Shown here one piece after another: positions 34,783-44,758 of a stretch of DNA of 64,000 bases; within the stretch, counting starts at the first letter, position 1, and each line of letters opens with the position of its first letter. The notes below the pieces were generated by a model that had not been told where the DNA came from, made no database searches, and saw only the letters and a program-made list of their open reading frames with translations. This DNA is from Arcobacter sp. Its GTDB lineage: Bacteria > Campylobacterota > Campylobacteria > Campylobacterales > Arcobacteraceae. Location: contig QKDL01000050.1 of assembly GCA_003252105.1 (NCBI GenBank), forward strand, positions 95,177-159,176, written 5' to 3'. Position numbers and translations under genes: made by a program.

Positions 34783-35884
34783 CAACAAGTCTATGAAAAT
34801 AGCAATAGTTCATGACTGGCTTGTTACAAATGCAGGTGCAGAGAAAGTTTTAAAAAGTCTTATTGAGATTTATCCCACAGCAGATTTATTCACTTTAGTT
34901 GATTTTTTAGATAAAAAGCAAAGAGAAGAAATCATAAAAAACAAAAGTGTAAAAACCTCTTTCCTTCAAAATTTACCTTTTTCTAGAAATCATTTTAGGA
35001 ATTATTTACCATTTTTTCCAATTGCGATAGAGAGTTTTGATTTAAAAGAATATGACCTAATTATAAGCTCTTCTTGGGCAGTTGCAAAAGGAGTAAAAAC
35101 TCATAAAAATCAACTTCATATATGTTATTGTTATACTCCTATTAGATATGCTTGGGATTTATATGAAGAATATACTTCAAGTTTAAAACAACCAAAGAAA
35201 TTTATAGTTCAACAAACTTTGAAATATATAAGAAGATGGGATATTAAAACTTTAGATAGAGTAGATTATTTTATAGCTGATTCAAAATTTGTTGCAAAGA
35301 GGATAAATAATACTTACAAAAAAGATTGTAAAGTGATTTATCCACCAGTTAATACAAATAAGTTTACTTTAAATAAAGAGAAAAAAGAATACTACTTAAC
35401 TGCTTCACGCCTTGTTTCTTATAAAAAAACAAAATTAATTGTTGACGCTTTTAATGAAATGCCATCTAAAACACTAGTAGTAATTGGTACAGGTGAAGAG
35501 TTTGAAACAATAAAACAAATTGCAAAAAAAAATATAAAAATTTTAGGTTTTCAAGAAGATAAACAACTGATAAAATATATGCAAGAAGCACGAGCTTTTG
35601 TTTATGCTGCAATAGAAGATTTTGGGATAGTTCCAATTGAAGCTATGAGTTCTGGAACTCCTGTAATTGCTTTAAATGATGGTGGAACTGCGGAAACTGT
35701 AACAAATAATAAAACAGGAATTCATTTTAACAAACAAACTAAAGAGGATATTATAAAAGCTATTGATGAATTTGAAAATAATAGTTTTGATTTAGAATAT
35801 ATCTCAAATTCAGTTCAATCTTATAGTGATGAACGATTTAAAAAAGAGATAACTGAATTTGTAAATGAAAAAATCAATAATTAA
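34775..35884 (+). CDS. GT4-family glycosyltransferase (WbpZ/WbdB-like)
   Basis: A ~369-residue GT-B enzyme. The start of the fold, MKIAIVHDWLVTNAGAEKVL, is typical of mannosyl/rhamnosyl transferases, and the donor site reads YAAIEDFGIVPIEAMSSG followed by NDGGTAETV. The annotated ATG overlaps rmd by 8 bases; the second in-frame ATG at 34793 begins exactly at the conserved motif and is an equally good start. Confidence 0.88.
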   Translation: MGNNKSMKIAIVHDWLVTNAGAEKVLKSLIEIYPTADLFTLVDFLDKKQREEIIKNKSVKTSFLQNLPFSRNHFRNYLPFFPIAIESFDLKEYDLIISSSWAVAKGVKTHKNQLHICYCYTPIRYAWDLYEEYTSSLKQPKKFIVQQTLKYIRRWDIKTLDRVDYFIADSKFVAKRINNTYKKDCKVIYPPVNTNKFTLNKEKKEYYLTASRLVSYKKTKLIVDAFNEMPSKTLVVIGTGEEFETIKQIAKKNIKILGFQEDKQLIKYMQEARAFVYAAIEDFGIVPIEAMSSGTPVIALNDGGTAETVTNNKTGIHFNKQTKEDIIKAIDEFENNSFDLEYISNSVQSYSDERFKKEITEFVNEKINN

Positions 35885-35906
35885 ATCATTTTTGATATAA
35901 TATCGT

Positions 35907-37244
35907 ATGAATTTAACTAATATCTCATTCTCAAAATATATTTTTATTTTTATATCAATTTTAATAGATTATGTAGGATTATTTATATCTTTAAAATTAT
36001 CTATTGGTATATATTATTACTTTACTAATCATATGGATTTTATACAGAGTTTAAGTTCAAATGAAAATCATTGGATAATAATCTTGACAATATTTATGTT
36101 TATCAATGAAAAGATTTATTCAATCAGATATGACTTTTGGGCAGATACAAAAAAAGTTTTAAAATCAACTTTTTTAACTTTGATAATTGTTTTTACACTT
36201 TTTACTTTGACAAAAATATCAAATAATGAGTTCAAAACTATAATACTAATATATTTTTTTATCGCTTCATTTTTTATCCCTTTTATAAAAAGAGTATCTA
36301 AAAAACTTCTTTTTTCAAAAGATTATTTCAAAATAAATGTAAAAGTTGTAGCTAAAGAGATGTATCAAGAAATTTTGAAAAAAGAGTTTGAAGATAATTG
36401 GTACTTAGGATTGAAAGTTCATGATAAAAACTATGATATGGTTTTGATTAGTTCTAAAGATTTTGATATTGAAAAATTAGAACTGCTAATAAAAAAATAT
36501 ACTAAAAAAACAAAAGATATATTTGTAATACCATATATCAACCATTTAGACTTTTCCCAAGCTACAATAGTAGATTATTCTAATGTTAGGTTATCTGCTA
36601 TTCATATAGAAAATAGATTACTAAATTATAAAAACCTCTTTATAAAATATTTTTCAGAGAAACTATTAGTTCTTATTTTATTGCCTTTTGTATTATTGGT
36701 TCATATATTAATTTTAATACTTATAAAAATAGATTCAAAGGGTTCAATTATATTTAAACAAAAAAGATTCGGTAAAAATGCAAAACCATTTAGTTGTTAT
36801 AAGTATAGAACTATGTATGAAGACAATCAAAATATATTAAATAAATATTTAGAAGATAGACCTGATGAAATAGAGTATTATAATACATACCATAAATATA
36901 AAAATGATCCAAGAATAACTCCAATTGGTAACTTTTTGAGAAAAACATCTTTAGATGAAATTCCTCAGTTTTTTAATGTACTAAGAGGTGATATGAACCT
37001 AATAGGACCAAGACCTTATATGCTAAATGAAAAAGATAAAATAGGAAAAAATGATGAAGCTGTTATTCTTGAAGTAAAACCAGGTATCACTGGTTTATGG
37101 CAAGTTAGCGGTAGAAATGAACTCACTTTTTCACAAAGACTTGAACTAGATAAATGGTATATACAAAACTGGTCTTTATGGTTGGATTTTGTAATATTTG
37201 TAAAAACAATAAAAGTGGTTTTTTCAAAAGTAGGAGCGGGGTAA
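35907..37244 (+). CDS. polyprenyl glycosylphosphotransferase (WbaP/WcaJ type)
   Basis: Starts glycan assembly by moving a sugar-1-phosphate to undecaprenyl phosphate. About four membrane helices occupy residues ~10-130, a fifth lies near ~250, and the catalytic domain follows: GSIIFKQKRFGKNAKPF, CYKYRTM, TSLDEIPQFFNVLRGDMN and GPRPY, ending in GITGLWQVSGRNELTF. The central CoA-binding-like domain is short. TATAAT at 35896-35901 ends only 5 bases before the ATG, and there is no Shine-Dalgarno, so expression probably depends on read-through from upstream. Confidence 0.9.
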   Translation: MNLTNISFSKYIFIFISILIDYVGLFISLKLSIGIYYYFTNHMDFIQSLSSNENHWIIILTIFMFINEKIYSIRYDFWADTKKVLKSTFLTLIIVFTLFTLTKISNNEFKTIILIYFFIASFFIPFIKRVSKKLLFSKDYFKINVKVVAKEMYQEILKKEFEDNWYLGLKVHDKNYDMVLISSKDFDIEKLELLIKKYTKKTKDIFVIPYINHLDFSQATIVDYSNVRLSAIHIENRLLNYKNLFIKYFSEKLLVLILLPFVLLVHILILILIKIDSKGSIIFKQKRFGKNAKPFSCYKYRTMYEDNQNILNKYLEDRPDEIEYYNTYHKYKNDPRITPIGNFLRKTSLDEIPQFFNVLRGDMNLIGPRPYMLNEKDKIGKNDEAVILEVKPGITGLWQVSGRNELTFSQRLELDKWYIQNWSLWLDFVIFVKTIKVVFSKVGAG

Positions 37245-38111
37245 ATGTACACAATATCATATAAAGTAAAAAACTCTTTGATAGAAAAATTAGAAAATGA
37301 AAATTTAGTTAAAACTATAGATAAAAAATCTTTTTTATCTAAAATGTTTTCTTCAAAAGAGTATGCAAATATATATTTTCATAGTGGGATATTGAACAAA
37401 GAAGCTATAGAAAATATAAACAATGCAAAGCTTATAGTTGCGAATTCAAATAGTGCAAAAGATGAGATTATTGCACAAACTTTGATTGATGAAGAGAAAA
37501 TCATAACTATATACCCTTCTATTGATATTGAATACAAAAAACCAAAAGAGATAAAAGAGAGTTTTTGTCAAAAACATAATTTAGATAAAAAAAGAAAATT
37601 TATATTTTTTACTGCAAAAAATCTGAAAAGTTCTGGTGTTAAAGAGTTTTTAGATTTAATTATCTCTTTGAATTTTGAAAATATTCAAGTGATAATTGCA
37701 GGTGAAAAAAATCAAATCTATAATCTAAAATTTCAAATCTCAAAATATAATTTTGGCGATAAGTTATTATTACTTGAAGATTATGAAAATATAGATGAGA
37801 TATTTTTAGCAAGTGATATTTTTATATTGCCAACTTATAATAAAAATTTTGCATCAAATATTCTAAAAGCAATGTTTTGTAAATGTGCAGTTTTTACTAC
37901 AAGAATAAATGCAGCTTCTGAATTGATTGATGTATTTTCTACTATGGATACACCAGATGATAGAAGTATGCAGTTTAAAGTGGATGCTTTATTACAAAAT
38001 AAAGATGATTTAAGACTTATAAAAAAACAGAATAGAAAAATTGCAAAAGAGTTTAGTTTAGAAAACAATTTTAAAAAATTTGAAAAGTGTTTATCTAAAT
38101 TAGATAGCTAA
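37245..38111 (+). CDS. GT4-like glycosyltransferase
   Basis: A 288-residue protein, short for GT4: the first Rossmann domain is reduced to ~100 residues. The second domain is intact (KRKFIFFTAKNLKSSGVKEF, IFILPTYNKNFASNILKAMF), but the usual E-x7-E donor site reads N-x7-K (NFASNILK), so activity is uncertain. It starts directly after the stop of the glycosylphosphotransferase, and its end overlaps the convergent ligase gene by 4 bases. It may be a reduced or decaying paralogue of the transferase at 34775. Confidence 0.72.
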   Translation: MYTISYKVKNSLIEKLENENLVKTIDKKSFLSKMFSSKEYANIYFHSGILNKEAIENINNAKLIVANSNSAKDEIIAQTLIDEEKIITIYPSIDIEYKKPKEIKESFCQKHNLDKKRKFIFFTAKNLKSSGVKEFLDLIISLNFENIQVIIAGEKNQIYNLKFQISKYNFGDKLLLLEDYENIDEIFLASDIFILPTYNKNFASNILKAMFCKCAVFTTRINAASELIDVFSTMDTPDDRSMQFKVDALLQNKDDLRLIKKQNRKIAKEFSLENNFKKFEKCLSKLDS

Positions 38112-38908
38112 TCTTTTCTTATATGTAAAAATGAGGCAAATTTTGGTTTGCCATTTTTTGTCAAACCATAATATTTAAAGGTAACTATAGAACCAATTTT
38201 GGGAGGCTTGATTCTCACATCTTTTGAAAAGCCTGTTCCTAGATTGAATATTGTGTTATCTTGAAGTTTTATTGTTAAACTTTTTAATACATTTGTTTTT
38301 TTAGATATATTTATTTTTATAACTTCACCTTCCATATCCTTAAATTTTTTAACTTTTAAGATATATGGGTTTCTACCACTTATATATTCTTTATCTGGGT
38401 TTTTTATTATTACTCCTTCACCTTTTTTTGAGATTATCTCTTCAAGATAGGTATTTAGATGTGATTTGTTTTTGATTTTTATCTGTTTTATTATTTGTAC
38501 ATTTTTATTTGGAAATTTTTCAAACCAATTTTTTGCTTTTTTTAATCTAATAAAAAAATCTCCCTTTTGGTTGGGAACTTCAAAGATATTATAAGTTATA
38601 TTTTTCCATTTAGCTGTGGGTGTTTTATCCATCACTATACTTTGTATATTTTCAAAGTTATCTCTTTTGTTCCATAGTTCACCATCTAGTTCAAACTTTG
38701 GGAAGTTTTTTAAAAACCATTTTGGAGCATATATCTTTTTACCTTTTCTTGTTTGTAACTTTTCTCCATCCCAATAAGCTCTTATTCCATCAAGTTTTTC
38801 ACTCATTATCCAACCTTCTAAACTCTCTTCACCTTTATATATCATGGGCTTTTGTAAATTAATAGCGAAAGAAAAAGATACAATTAGAAGTAGTAATAAG
38901 ATTTTCAT
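38108..38908 (-). CDS. ligE: periplasmic ATP-dependent DNA ligase (LigE type)
   Basis: Joins nicks in double-stranded DNA with ATP. Residues 1-~16 form a signal peptide (KILLLLLIVSFSFA), so the mature enzyme should be periplasmic. The nucleotidyltransferase motif I is KLDG with Lys38, motif III FELDGELW, motif IV GEGVIIKNP and motif V LKVKKF, followed by a small OB-fold. At 266 residues it is a minimal ligase, as found in Neisseria, Haemophilus and Campylobacter, where it may act on imported or extracellular DNA. Confidence 0.9.
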   Translation of the reverse strand: MKILLLLLIVSFSFAINLQKPMIYKGEESLEGWIMSEKLDGIRAYWDGEKLQTRKGKKIYAPKWFLKNFPKFELDGELWNKRDNFENIQSIVMDKTPTAKWKNITYNIFEVPNQKGDFFIRLKKAKNWFEKFPNKNVQIIKQIKIKNKSHLNTYLEEIISKKGEGVIIKNPDKEYISGRNPYILKVKKFKDMEGEVIKINISKKTNVLKSLTIKLQDNTIFNLGTGFSKDVRIKPPKIGSIVTFKYYGLTKNGKPKFASFLHIRKD

Positions 38909-39007
38909 AAAAATTCCTTAAATATAATAAAATATATTATAAAATATAAACTTACAATAAAATAAGTTGTTATAGATAAATTTAAATTTACCTTAAGAAA
39001 AAGAAGA

Positions 39008-39013
39008 TATAAT
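39008..39013 (+). promoter_or_regulatory. -10 element of rpmB
   Basis: TATAAT followed by TACGCG, about 38 bases before the rpmB ATG, with AAGGAAAG as ribosome binding site at 39041-39048. Confidence 0.6.
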
Positions 39014-39050
39014 ACGCGAATATTTTTCACTAAAAAACTAAGGAAAGAAA

Positions 39051-39239
39051 ATGTCAAGAAGATGTGCGATTTCAGGAAAAGGACCTATGGTTGGTAACAA
39101 CGTAAGTCACGCAAACAACAAAACAAAAAGAAGATTTTTACCAAACTTGAGAACAGTTAGAGTTACTTTAGAAGATGGTACAACTCAAAAAATCAAGATT
39201 TCTGCTAAAGAGTTAAGAACTCTTAAGAAAAACTCATAA
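39051..39239 (+). CDS. rpmB: 50S ribosomal protein L28
   Basis: A 62-residue ribosomal protein with the canonical [20 protein letters not shown] start and [10 protein letters not shown] stretch that contacts 23S rRNA. Only one Cys is present (Cys4), so this is the zinc-free form. Length fits the short epsilonproteobacterial L28. It has its own promoter and is followed by a small hairpin. Confidence 0.97.
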   Translation: MSRRCAISGKGPMVGNNVSHANNKTKRRFLPNLRTVRVTLEDGTTQKIKISAKELRTLKKNS

Positions 39240-39242
39240 GAG

Positions 39243-39260
39243 AGCACTTAGAAAAGTGCT
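39243..39260 (+). terminator. short hairpin after rpmB
   Basis: AGCACTT (39243-39249) pairs with AAGTGCT (39254-39260) around AGAA. It lies just before the next start codon and could reduce read-through into the channel gene. Confidence 0.5.
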
Positions 39261-39263
39261 TTC

Positions 39264-40388
39264 ATGAGCATCTTTAGAAAAGTAAAGAAAGCTCTAGGCT
39301 GGGAGATACGTTCAGCTAAACCAGAATACGACTTAAATCCTTTAATTTATTCTCAATTAAAACCTTTTAGATTACCTTTAGTTCTTGTTCAAGTTGTTAT
39401 GATAATAGGAACAATGGGTTATATACTTATTGATGATTTTCCAATATTAGATGCAATTTACCAAACAGGTATAACATTTACAACTGTTGGATTTGGAGAA
39501 ATAGCTCCAATATCACCAGCTGGAAGATTTTTTACAATTACACTTATTATTTTTGGGTTTGCACTGTTTACACTTTCAACTGCCGTGCTTATTGATGCTG
39601 TAATTAAAGGTAATTTGTTTGAACTATATAAGGAGCGAAATATGCTTTATAAAATTGCAAGGCTTAGACGACATTTTGTTATTTTTTATCACAATGAATA
39701 CACTGCTCAACTGGCAAAACAGTTCAATGAAAATCATGTACCTTTTGTGGTTGTAGATCCAAGTGAAGATATGGAACAAATAGCTAAAGAGTGTAACTAT
39801 CCATATTATGTAAAAGATGAACCATATAAAGAGACAGCTTTTTTGAAATCACACTTAAGTTCAGCAAAGGGCGCAATATCTTTATCAAAAAATATTTCAA
39901 ACAATATTACACTGATTGCTTCAGTTAGATTGTATGAAAAAGAGCTTGGAAGAAACCCTTTCTTGATTATTTCAAATGCAGAAACATATAATGAAAAAAT
40001 AAGATTAATGAAACTTGGAGCTGATAAAGTGGTAGCAACACCATCTCTTATGGCAAAAAGAGTTACTGCTATGGCCATTAGACCAGATATGGAAAATGTA
40101 CTTGAAGAGTTTTTATATAAAGCAGATACTCCTATAGATATGGAAGAAGCATTTGTTAGTGAAAACTCATGGATAGTAAATAAAGAGATTAAAGATTTAA
40201 GACTTAGAGATAGGATTAAAGTATCAGTTATAGGTATTACTGAGAAAAAAGGAAGATTTATACAGATGCCAAAAGGTACAACTGTAATTAGTGCTGATTC
40301 TAAACTACTTCTTGTAGGGAGTCAAAGAAATATAGCAAAAGCAAAAAGAATGATTGCTTTAAGAAATAAACCAGAGGATTTAGATTAA
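39264..40388 (+). CDS. two-helix potassium channel with TrkA-N/TrkA-C domain
   Basis: A 374-residue K+ channel subunit. Two membrane helices (~38-58 and ~88-110) flank the pore helix and selectivity filter TVGFGE at 74-79. Residues ~125-250 are an RCK/TrkA-N-type domain that probably senses a ligand, followed by a TrkA-C-like part (~290-365, IKVSVIGITEKKGRF). A cytoplasmic ATG is absent but the GAGCGAAATATG region at 39630 could start a soluble RCK form, as seen in some Kch channels. Confidence 0.88.
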   Translation: MSIFRKVKKALGWEIRSAKPEYDLNPLIYSQLKPFRLPLVLVQVVMIIGTMGYILIDDFPILDAIYQTGITFTTVGFGEIAPISPAGRFFTITLIIFGFALFTLSTAVLIDAVIKGNLFELYKERNMLYKIARLRRHFVIFYHNEYTAQLAKQFNENHVPFVVVDPSEDMEQIAKECNYPYYVKDEPYKETAFLKSHLSSAKGAISLSKNISNNITLIASVRLYEKELGRNPFLIISNAETYNEKIRLMKLGADKVVATPSLMAKRVTAMAIRPDMENVLEEFLYKADTPIDMEEAFVSENSWIVNKEIKDLRLRDRIKVSVIGITEKKGRFIQMPKGTTVISADSKLLLVGSQRNIAKAKRMIALRNKPEDLD

Positions 40389-41569
40389 TGTTTACAATTT
40401 TACCAATTAAAGGTTTTATGGACCAAATTGATGGTTTTTATTGTGATGGTATTCATGCAGGATTAAAACCAAATGGAAATAATGATATAGGATTTATTTA
40501 TAGTGATACATTATGTGAGGTTGAAGCTGTTTTTACATTGAACAAATTTCAAGCTGCACCATTGAAACATTTTCAAATGTATCCAAAAGGTTTTAAAACA
40601 AACTTTGTATTGATAAACTCTAAAAATGCAAATGCTTTAACTGGACAAAAAGGTATAGATGATATAAATGAAGTATTTAGCTCATTGAAGTTTGATTTAA
40701 CAAATCCAATTATGAGTAGTACGGGAGTTATAGCAAACCCTTTGCCAAAAGCAAAAATAATAGCAGGTGCTAATAGTTTTGATTTAAGTTCAAAAAATGC
40801 TGAAGCATTAAGTCGTGCAATCATGACAACAGATGCATATCCTAAAACATCAATGTATGAAGTAAAACTTGAAAATGGAACTTGTTTTAAAATAGGTTCA
40901 GTTGCAAAAGGTGCAGGGATGATAAATCCAAATCTTGCAACAATGCTTTGTTTTATTTGTACTGATGCAGCTATTCCAAGAGAAGATATGAGAGAGTTGT
41001 TAGAGGTTAATTCTCATACAACTTTCAATGCAATCTCTGTAGATGGTGATACATCAACAAATGATACTGTTCTTTTATTAGCAAATCAAAAATCAAATGC
41101 ATATGATAAAGAGGCTTTTAAAGAGGCTTTAAGACTTGTGATGCATGATATGGCTATGTTAATGGTTGCAGATGGTGAGGGAGCAAAAAAAGCTGTTGCC
41201 TTTGAAGTTACAGGTGCAGCAAATGATGAAGAAGCTGAAATAGCAGCAAAAGCACTTTCAAATTCACTTCTAGTAAAAACAGCACTTTTTGGAGAAGACC
41301 CAAACTTTGGAAGAATTGCATCAACAATAGGAGCAAGTCGTGTTACTTGTGATGATACAAAACTTGTAATAGCTTATAATGATGTTGTAGTATTTAATAA
41401 AGGTGAAATATACTTTGATGCAGCACAAGAAGCAAAAGCTGGTGAAGTTTTAAAAAATGAAAAATACAAAGTTATCTGTGATTTAGGAATAGGGGAAGGT
41501 AAATTTACAGCATACGGATGTGACTTAGGTTATGAGTATGTGAAGATAAACGCTGATTATAGAACATAA
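40388..41569 (+). CDS. argJ: glutamate N-acetyltransferase / ornithine acetyltransferase
   Basis: Arginine-pathway enzyme that moves the acetyl group from N-acetylornithine to glutamate. It is made as one 393-residue chain and cuts itself before the Thr of AKGAGMINPNLATML (Thr185), giving the alpha and beta chains. Other conserved parts are NANALTGQKG, SVDGDTSTNDT and DPNFGRI. The start overlaps the channel gene by one base (TAATG). The 3' end has been partly duplicated downstream. Confidence 0.95.
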   Translation: MFTILPIKGFMDQIDGFYCDGIHAGLKPNGNNDIGFIYSDTLCEVEAVFTLNKFQAAPLKHFQMYPKGFKTNFVLINSKNANALTGQKGIDDINEVFSSLKFDLTNPIMSSTGVIANPLPKAKIIAGANSFDLSSKNAEALSRAIMTTDAYPKTSMYEVKLENGTCFKIGSVAKGAGMINPNLATMLCFICTDAAIPREDMRELLEVNSHTTFNAISVDGDTSTNDTVLLLANQKSNAYDKEAFKEALRLVMHDMAMLMVADGEGAKKAVAFEVTGAANDEEAEIAAKALSNSLLVKTALFGEDPNFGRIASTIGASRVTCDDTKLVIAYNDVVVFNKGEIYFDAAQEAKAGEVLKNEKYKVICDLGIGEGKFTAYGCDLGYEYVKINADYRT

Positions 41570-41682
41570 GTTTAGATATTACATTAAGTGAGTGAACCTC
41601 ACTTAATGCACATACGAAATATGTGAAGATAAACGCTGATTATAGAACATAGTTTAAATATTATATGAAGTGAGTGAATCTC
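41537..41682 (+). repeat. imperfect direct duplication of the argJ 3' end
   Basis: About 60 bases covering the last codons of argJ and what follows (TATGTGAAGATAAACGCTGA and on) occur at 41537 and again at 41620, a spacing of 83 bases. The second copy lacks a reading frame of its own. Confidence 0.85.
41582..41608. terminator. hairpin after argJ
   Basis: CATTAAGTGAG (41582-41592) pairs perfectly with CTCACTTAATG (41598-41608) around TGAAC. No T run follows, so it may stabilise the mRNA end rather than terminate strongly. The remaining DNA to 41823 shows no gene. Confidence 0.65.
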
Positions 41683-41823
41683 TCTTTATCCTTCTTATAA
41701 AATAAACATAACTAACAAAATAAAAACACAAAAATTAATCCAAATTATCCAAGAAAAAATTTTACACCAGATTAAGAGTAGTATTGTTATAATTTAATTG
41801 AAATTCAAAAAAGGATGGATCTT

Positions 41824-42045
41824 ATGTTTCATGAATATAGAGATGTTATAACACAACTTAGACAAGAAAATGGTCATTTTCACAAAATCTTCGACAGACA
41901 TAATGAGTTAGATGAAGAGATAGATGAAATGGAAAAAAATCATGTAGATCAGTTTGAAATAGAAAAAAAGAAAAAAGAGAAATTAAAGCTAAAAGATGAA
42001 GTTTATGATTTAATCGTAAAGTACAAAAAAGATAATAGTCTGTAA
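41824..42045 (+). CDS. DUF465 (YdcH-like) small coiled-coil protein
   Basis: About 73 residues, almost wholly helical and charged (HFHKIFDRHNELDEEIDEME, KKKKEKLKLKDEVYDLI). The HNELDEEI and KKKKLKLKDE pattern is that of DUF465, a widespread family of unknown function. The ATG at 41824 lies 8 bases after AAAAGGA, while the earlier ATG at 41815 overlaps that site, so the second is chosen. Confidence 0.8.
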   Translation: MFHEYRDVITQLRQENGHFHKIFDRHNELDEEIDEMEKNHVDQFEIEKKKKEKLKLKDEVYDLIVKYKKDNSL

Positions 42046-42073
42046 TAAAATAGATAAATATAAAACTCATATA

Positions 42074-42113
42074 AAGGGATGGAAGCAAATTTGGCTTTCA
42101 TCCCTTTTTTTTT
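42074..42113 (+). terminator. intrinsic terminator
   Basis: AAGGGATGGAAGC (42074-42086) pairs with GCTTTCATCCCTT (42094-42106), with one G-T pair, and is followed by a T run to 42113. Confidence 0.92.
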
Positions 42114-42140
42114 GTCGTTATACCGAAAATTAAGCCTTTT

Positions 42141-42167
42141 TTAGATAATATATCTAAATTTTATAAT
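42141..42167 (+). promoter_or_regulatory. gyrA promoter with overlapping inverted repeat
   Basis: TATAAT at 42162-42167 lies 14 bases before the gyrA ATG. TTAGATA (42141-42147) and TATCTAA (42151-42157) form an inverted repeat over the -35 region that could be an operator. Confidence 0.5.
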
Positions 42168-42181
42168 AAAGGTATTTATTA

Positions 42182-44758
42182 ATGGAAAATCTCTTCGAAA
42201 ACCAAGATATTATAGACATTAATATAGAAGATAGTATAAAAGCTTCGTATTTAGACTACTCTATGAGTGTTATTATTGGTAGGGCATTACCTGATGCAAA
42301 AGACGGATTAAAGCCAGTACATAGAAGAATCCTTTATGCTATGCATGATTTAAATATGAGTGCAAGAGCACCATATAAGAAGTCAGCAAGGATAGTTGGG
42401 GATGTAATCGGTAAGTACCACCCTCATGGAGATACCTCAGTTTATGATGCGTTGGTTAGAATGGCTCAAAGTTTCTCTATGAGAGCACCACTTATTGATG
42501 GACAAGGAAACTTTGGTTCTATTGACGGTGATAATGCAGCAGCTATGAGATATACAGAATCAAGATTTACAAGAATTTCTGAAGATATTTTAAAAGATAT
42601 TGATAAAGATACTGTTAACTTTGTACCAAACTATGATGATACATTAAAAGAACCAGATGTATTACCTACTAGAGTTCCTACACTACTTTTAAATGGTAGT
42701 GAAGGTATTGCTGTTGGTATGGCTACTAAAATTCCTCCACATAATTTAAGTGAGCTTTTAGAAGCAGTTTTACATCTAATTGATAATCCAGATGCTACAG
42801 CTGACGAATTAATGGAGTTTATCCAAGGTCCAGATTTTCCAACTGGTGGAACTATTTTTGGAAGACGTGGTATTATAGATGCTTATAATACTGGACGTGG
42901 TAGAGTTAGAATTAGAGCTAAGCACCATATTGAAACTAAAGGTAAAAAAGAGATTATAGTTCTTGATGAGTTACCATACCAAGTAAATAAATCAAGACTT
43001 ATAGAACAAATTGCAAATTTAGCAAAAGATAAACAAATAGAAGGTATCTCAGAAGTAAGAGATGAATCAGATAGAGATGGTATCAGAGTTGTTATTGAGC
43101 TTAAAAAAGATGCTATGGGAGAGATTGTATTAAATAACCTTTATAAATCAACTCCTATGGAAACAACATTTGGTATTATTCTTTTAGCAGTACATAATAA
43201 AGAGCCAAAAGTATTTACATTGCCAGAGCTTTTAAATGTATTTTTATCTCATAGAAAAACTGTAATTATTAGAAGAACAATATTTGATTTAGAAAAAGCA
43301 AAAGCAAGAGCTCATATCTTAGAGGGTCTTAAGATTGCACTTGACAATATTGATGAGGTTGTTAAAATTATTAGAGCTTCAGCAAATGATGCAGAAGCAA
43401 AAGAGAGCTTATCTGCAAGATTTGGTTTAAGTGATATTCAAGCTCAAGCTATTTTAGATATGAGACTTGGTAGATTAACAGGTTTACAAAGAGATAAATT
43501 AGAAGCTGAATACCAAGAGTTATTAGCACTTATTGCTGAACTTGAAGCTATCTTAAAATCAGAAGAAAAATTAAATGAAATCATTACTGATGAGATTGTA
43601 GAGATAAAAGATAAATATTCTGATGATAGAAGAACTGAGATAGAAGATTCTTATGATGAGATTGATATTGAAGATCTAATTCCAAACGAGCCAATGGTAG
43701 TAACTATCACTCATAATGGATATGTAAAAAGAGTACCAATCAAATCTTATGAAAAACAAAGAAGAGGTGGTAAAGGTAAAGTTGCAGTTACAACCCACGA
43801 TGATGACTTTATTGAAAGATTCTTTGTAACAAATACTCATGATACCTTGATGTTTGTTACAAATATGGGACAATTATACTGGTTGAAAGTTTATAGAATC
43901 CCAGAAGGAAGTAGAACGGCAAAAGGTAAAGCTGTTGTAAATCTTATCAATCTAAGACCAGATGAGAAGATTATGGAGATTATCCCAACAACTGACTTTG
44001 ATGAGTCTAAATCTTTAGCATTCTTTACTAGAAATGGTATTGTAAAAAGAACTTCGTTGTCAGAGTTTAGTAACATAAGAAGCAATGGGGTAAGAGCTAT
44101 TGTTCTTGATGATGCAGATGAGATTGTAACAGCTAAGATTGCAACTCCTGAGACACAATTCTTAATGATTTTTACAAGTCTTGGTCAATGTATCAGATTT
44201 GATGTTGAAAAAACAAGAGAGCAAGGTAGAAGCACAAGAGGTGTTAGAGGTATTAAGTTCAAAAAAGATACAGACTTTGTAGTTGATGCAAATGTTGTAG
44301 ATAGTGAAGAACAAGAGTTATTAACAGTATCTGAAAAAGGTATAGGAAAACGAACTACTGTAGATGAGTACAGACTTACAAATAGAGCTGGTTCTGGAGT
44401 TATCTCTATGAAACTTAGTGCAAAAACTGGAAATGTGGTTGGAGCTGTATTAGTTGATGAATCACAAGACTTGATGGCACTTACATCTATTGGTAAAATG
44501 ATTAGAGTTGATATGGAAACAATTAGAAAAGCTGGAAGAAACACTTCGGGTGTAATTATTGTAAATGTTGACAAAAAAGATAAAGTTGTATCAATTGCAA
44601 AATGTCCAAAAGAGGATGATGATGAACTTGATATAGAAAATGCAGACACTATGGAAGGTATTGATTTGACAGAGTTTAATTTAAAAGATAATGATAACGA
44701 ATCAAATGAAAATACATCAAATAATTTAGATTTAAATGATGATAAAGGAAATGAATAA
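42182..44758 (+). CDS. gyrA: DNA gyrase subunit A
   Basis: Breakage-reunion subunit of gyrase, 858 residues. The N-terminal half shows [20 protein letters not shown] and the catalytic region [14 protein letters not shown]. The quinolone-resistance region reads [11 protein letters not shown] with Thr85 and Asp89, the sensitive form in Arcobacter. The C-terminal beta-pinwheel has the gyrase-specific QRRGGKGK box near residue 520. The end is an acidic Asp/Asn-rich tail. asd follows with a one-base TAATG overlap. Confidence 0.97.
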   Translation: MENLFENQDIIDINIEDSIKASYLDYSMSVIIGRALPDAKDGLKPVHRRILYAMHDLNMSARAPYKKSARIVGDVIGKYHPHGDTSVYDALVRMAQSFSMRAPLIDGQGNFGSIDGDNAAAMRYTESRFTRISEDILKDIDKDTVNFVPNYDDTLKEPDVLPTRVPTLLLNGSEGIAVGMATKIPPHNLSELLEAVLHLIDNPDATADELMEFIQGPDFPTGGTIFGRRGIIDAYNTGRGRVRIRAKHHIETKGKKEIIVLDELPYQVNKSRLIEQIANLAKDKQIEGISEVRDESDRDGIRVVIELKKDAMGEIVLNNLYKSTPMETTFGIILLAVHNKEPKVFTLPELLNVFLSHRKTVIIRRTIFDLEKAKARAHILEGLKIALDNIDEVVKIIRASANDAEAKESLSARFGLSDIQAQAILDMRLGRLTGLQRDKLEAEYQELLALIAELEAILKSEEKLNEIITDEIVEIKDKYSDDRRTEIEDSYDEIDIEDLIPNEPMVVTITHNGYVKRVPIKSYEKQRRGGKGKVAVTTHDDDFIERFFVTNTHDTLMFVTNMGQLYWLKVYRIPEGSRTAKGKAVVNLINLRPDEKIMEIIPTTDFDESKSLAFFTRNGIVKRTSLSEFSNIRSNGVRAIVLDDADEIVTAKIATPETQFLMIFTSLGQCIRFDVEKTREQGRSTRGVRGIKFKKDTDFVVDANVVDSEEQELLTVSEKGIGKRTTVDEYRLTNRAGSGVISMKLSAKTGNVVGAVLVDESQDLMALTSIGKMIRVDMETIRKAGRNTSGVIIVNVDKKDKVVSIAKCPKEDDDELDIENADTMEGIDLTEFNLKDNDNESNENTSNNLDLNDDKGNE

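Noticed and set aside
35896..35907. Leaderless transcript of the glycosylphosphotransferase
   Set aside because: The -10 to ATG distance fits, but TATAAT occurs often by chance in such AT-rich DNA and the upstream gene is only 22 bases away.
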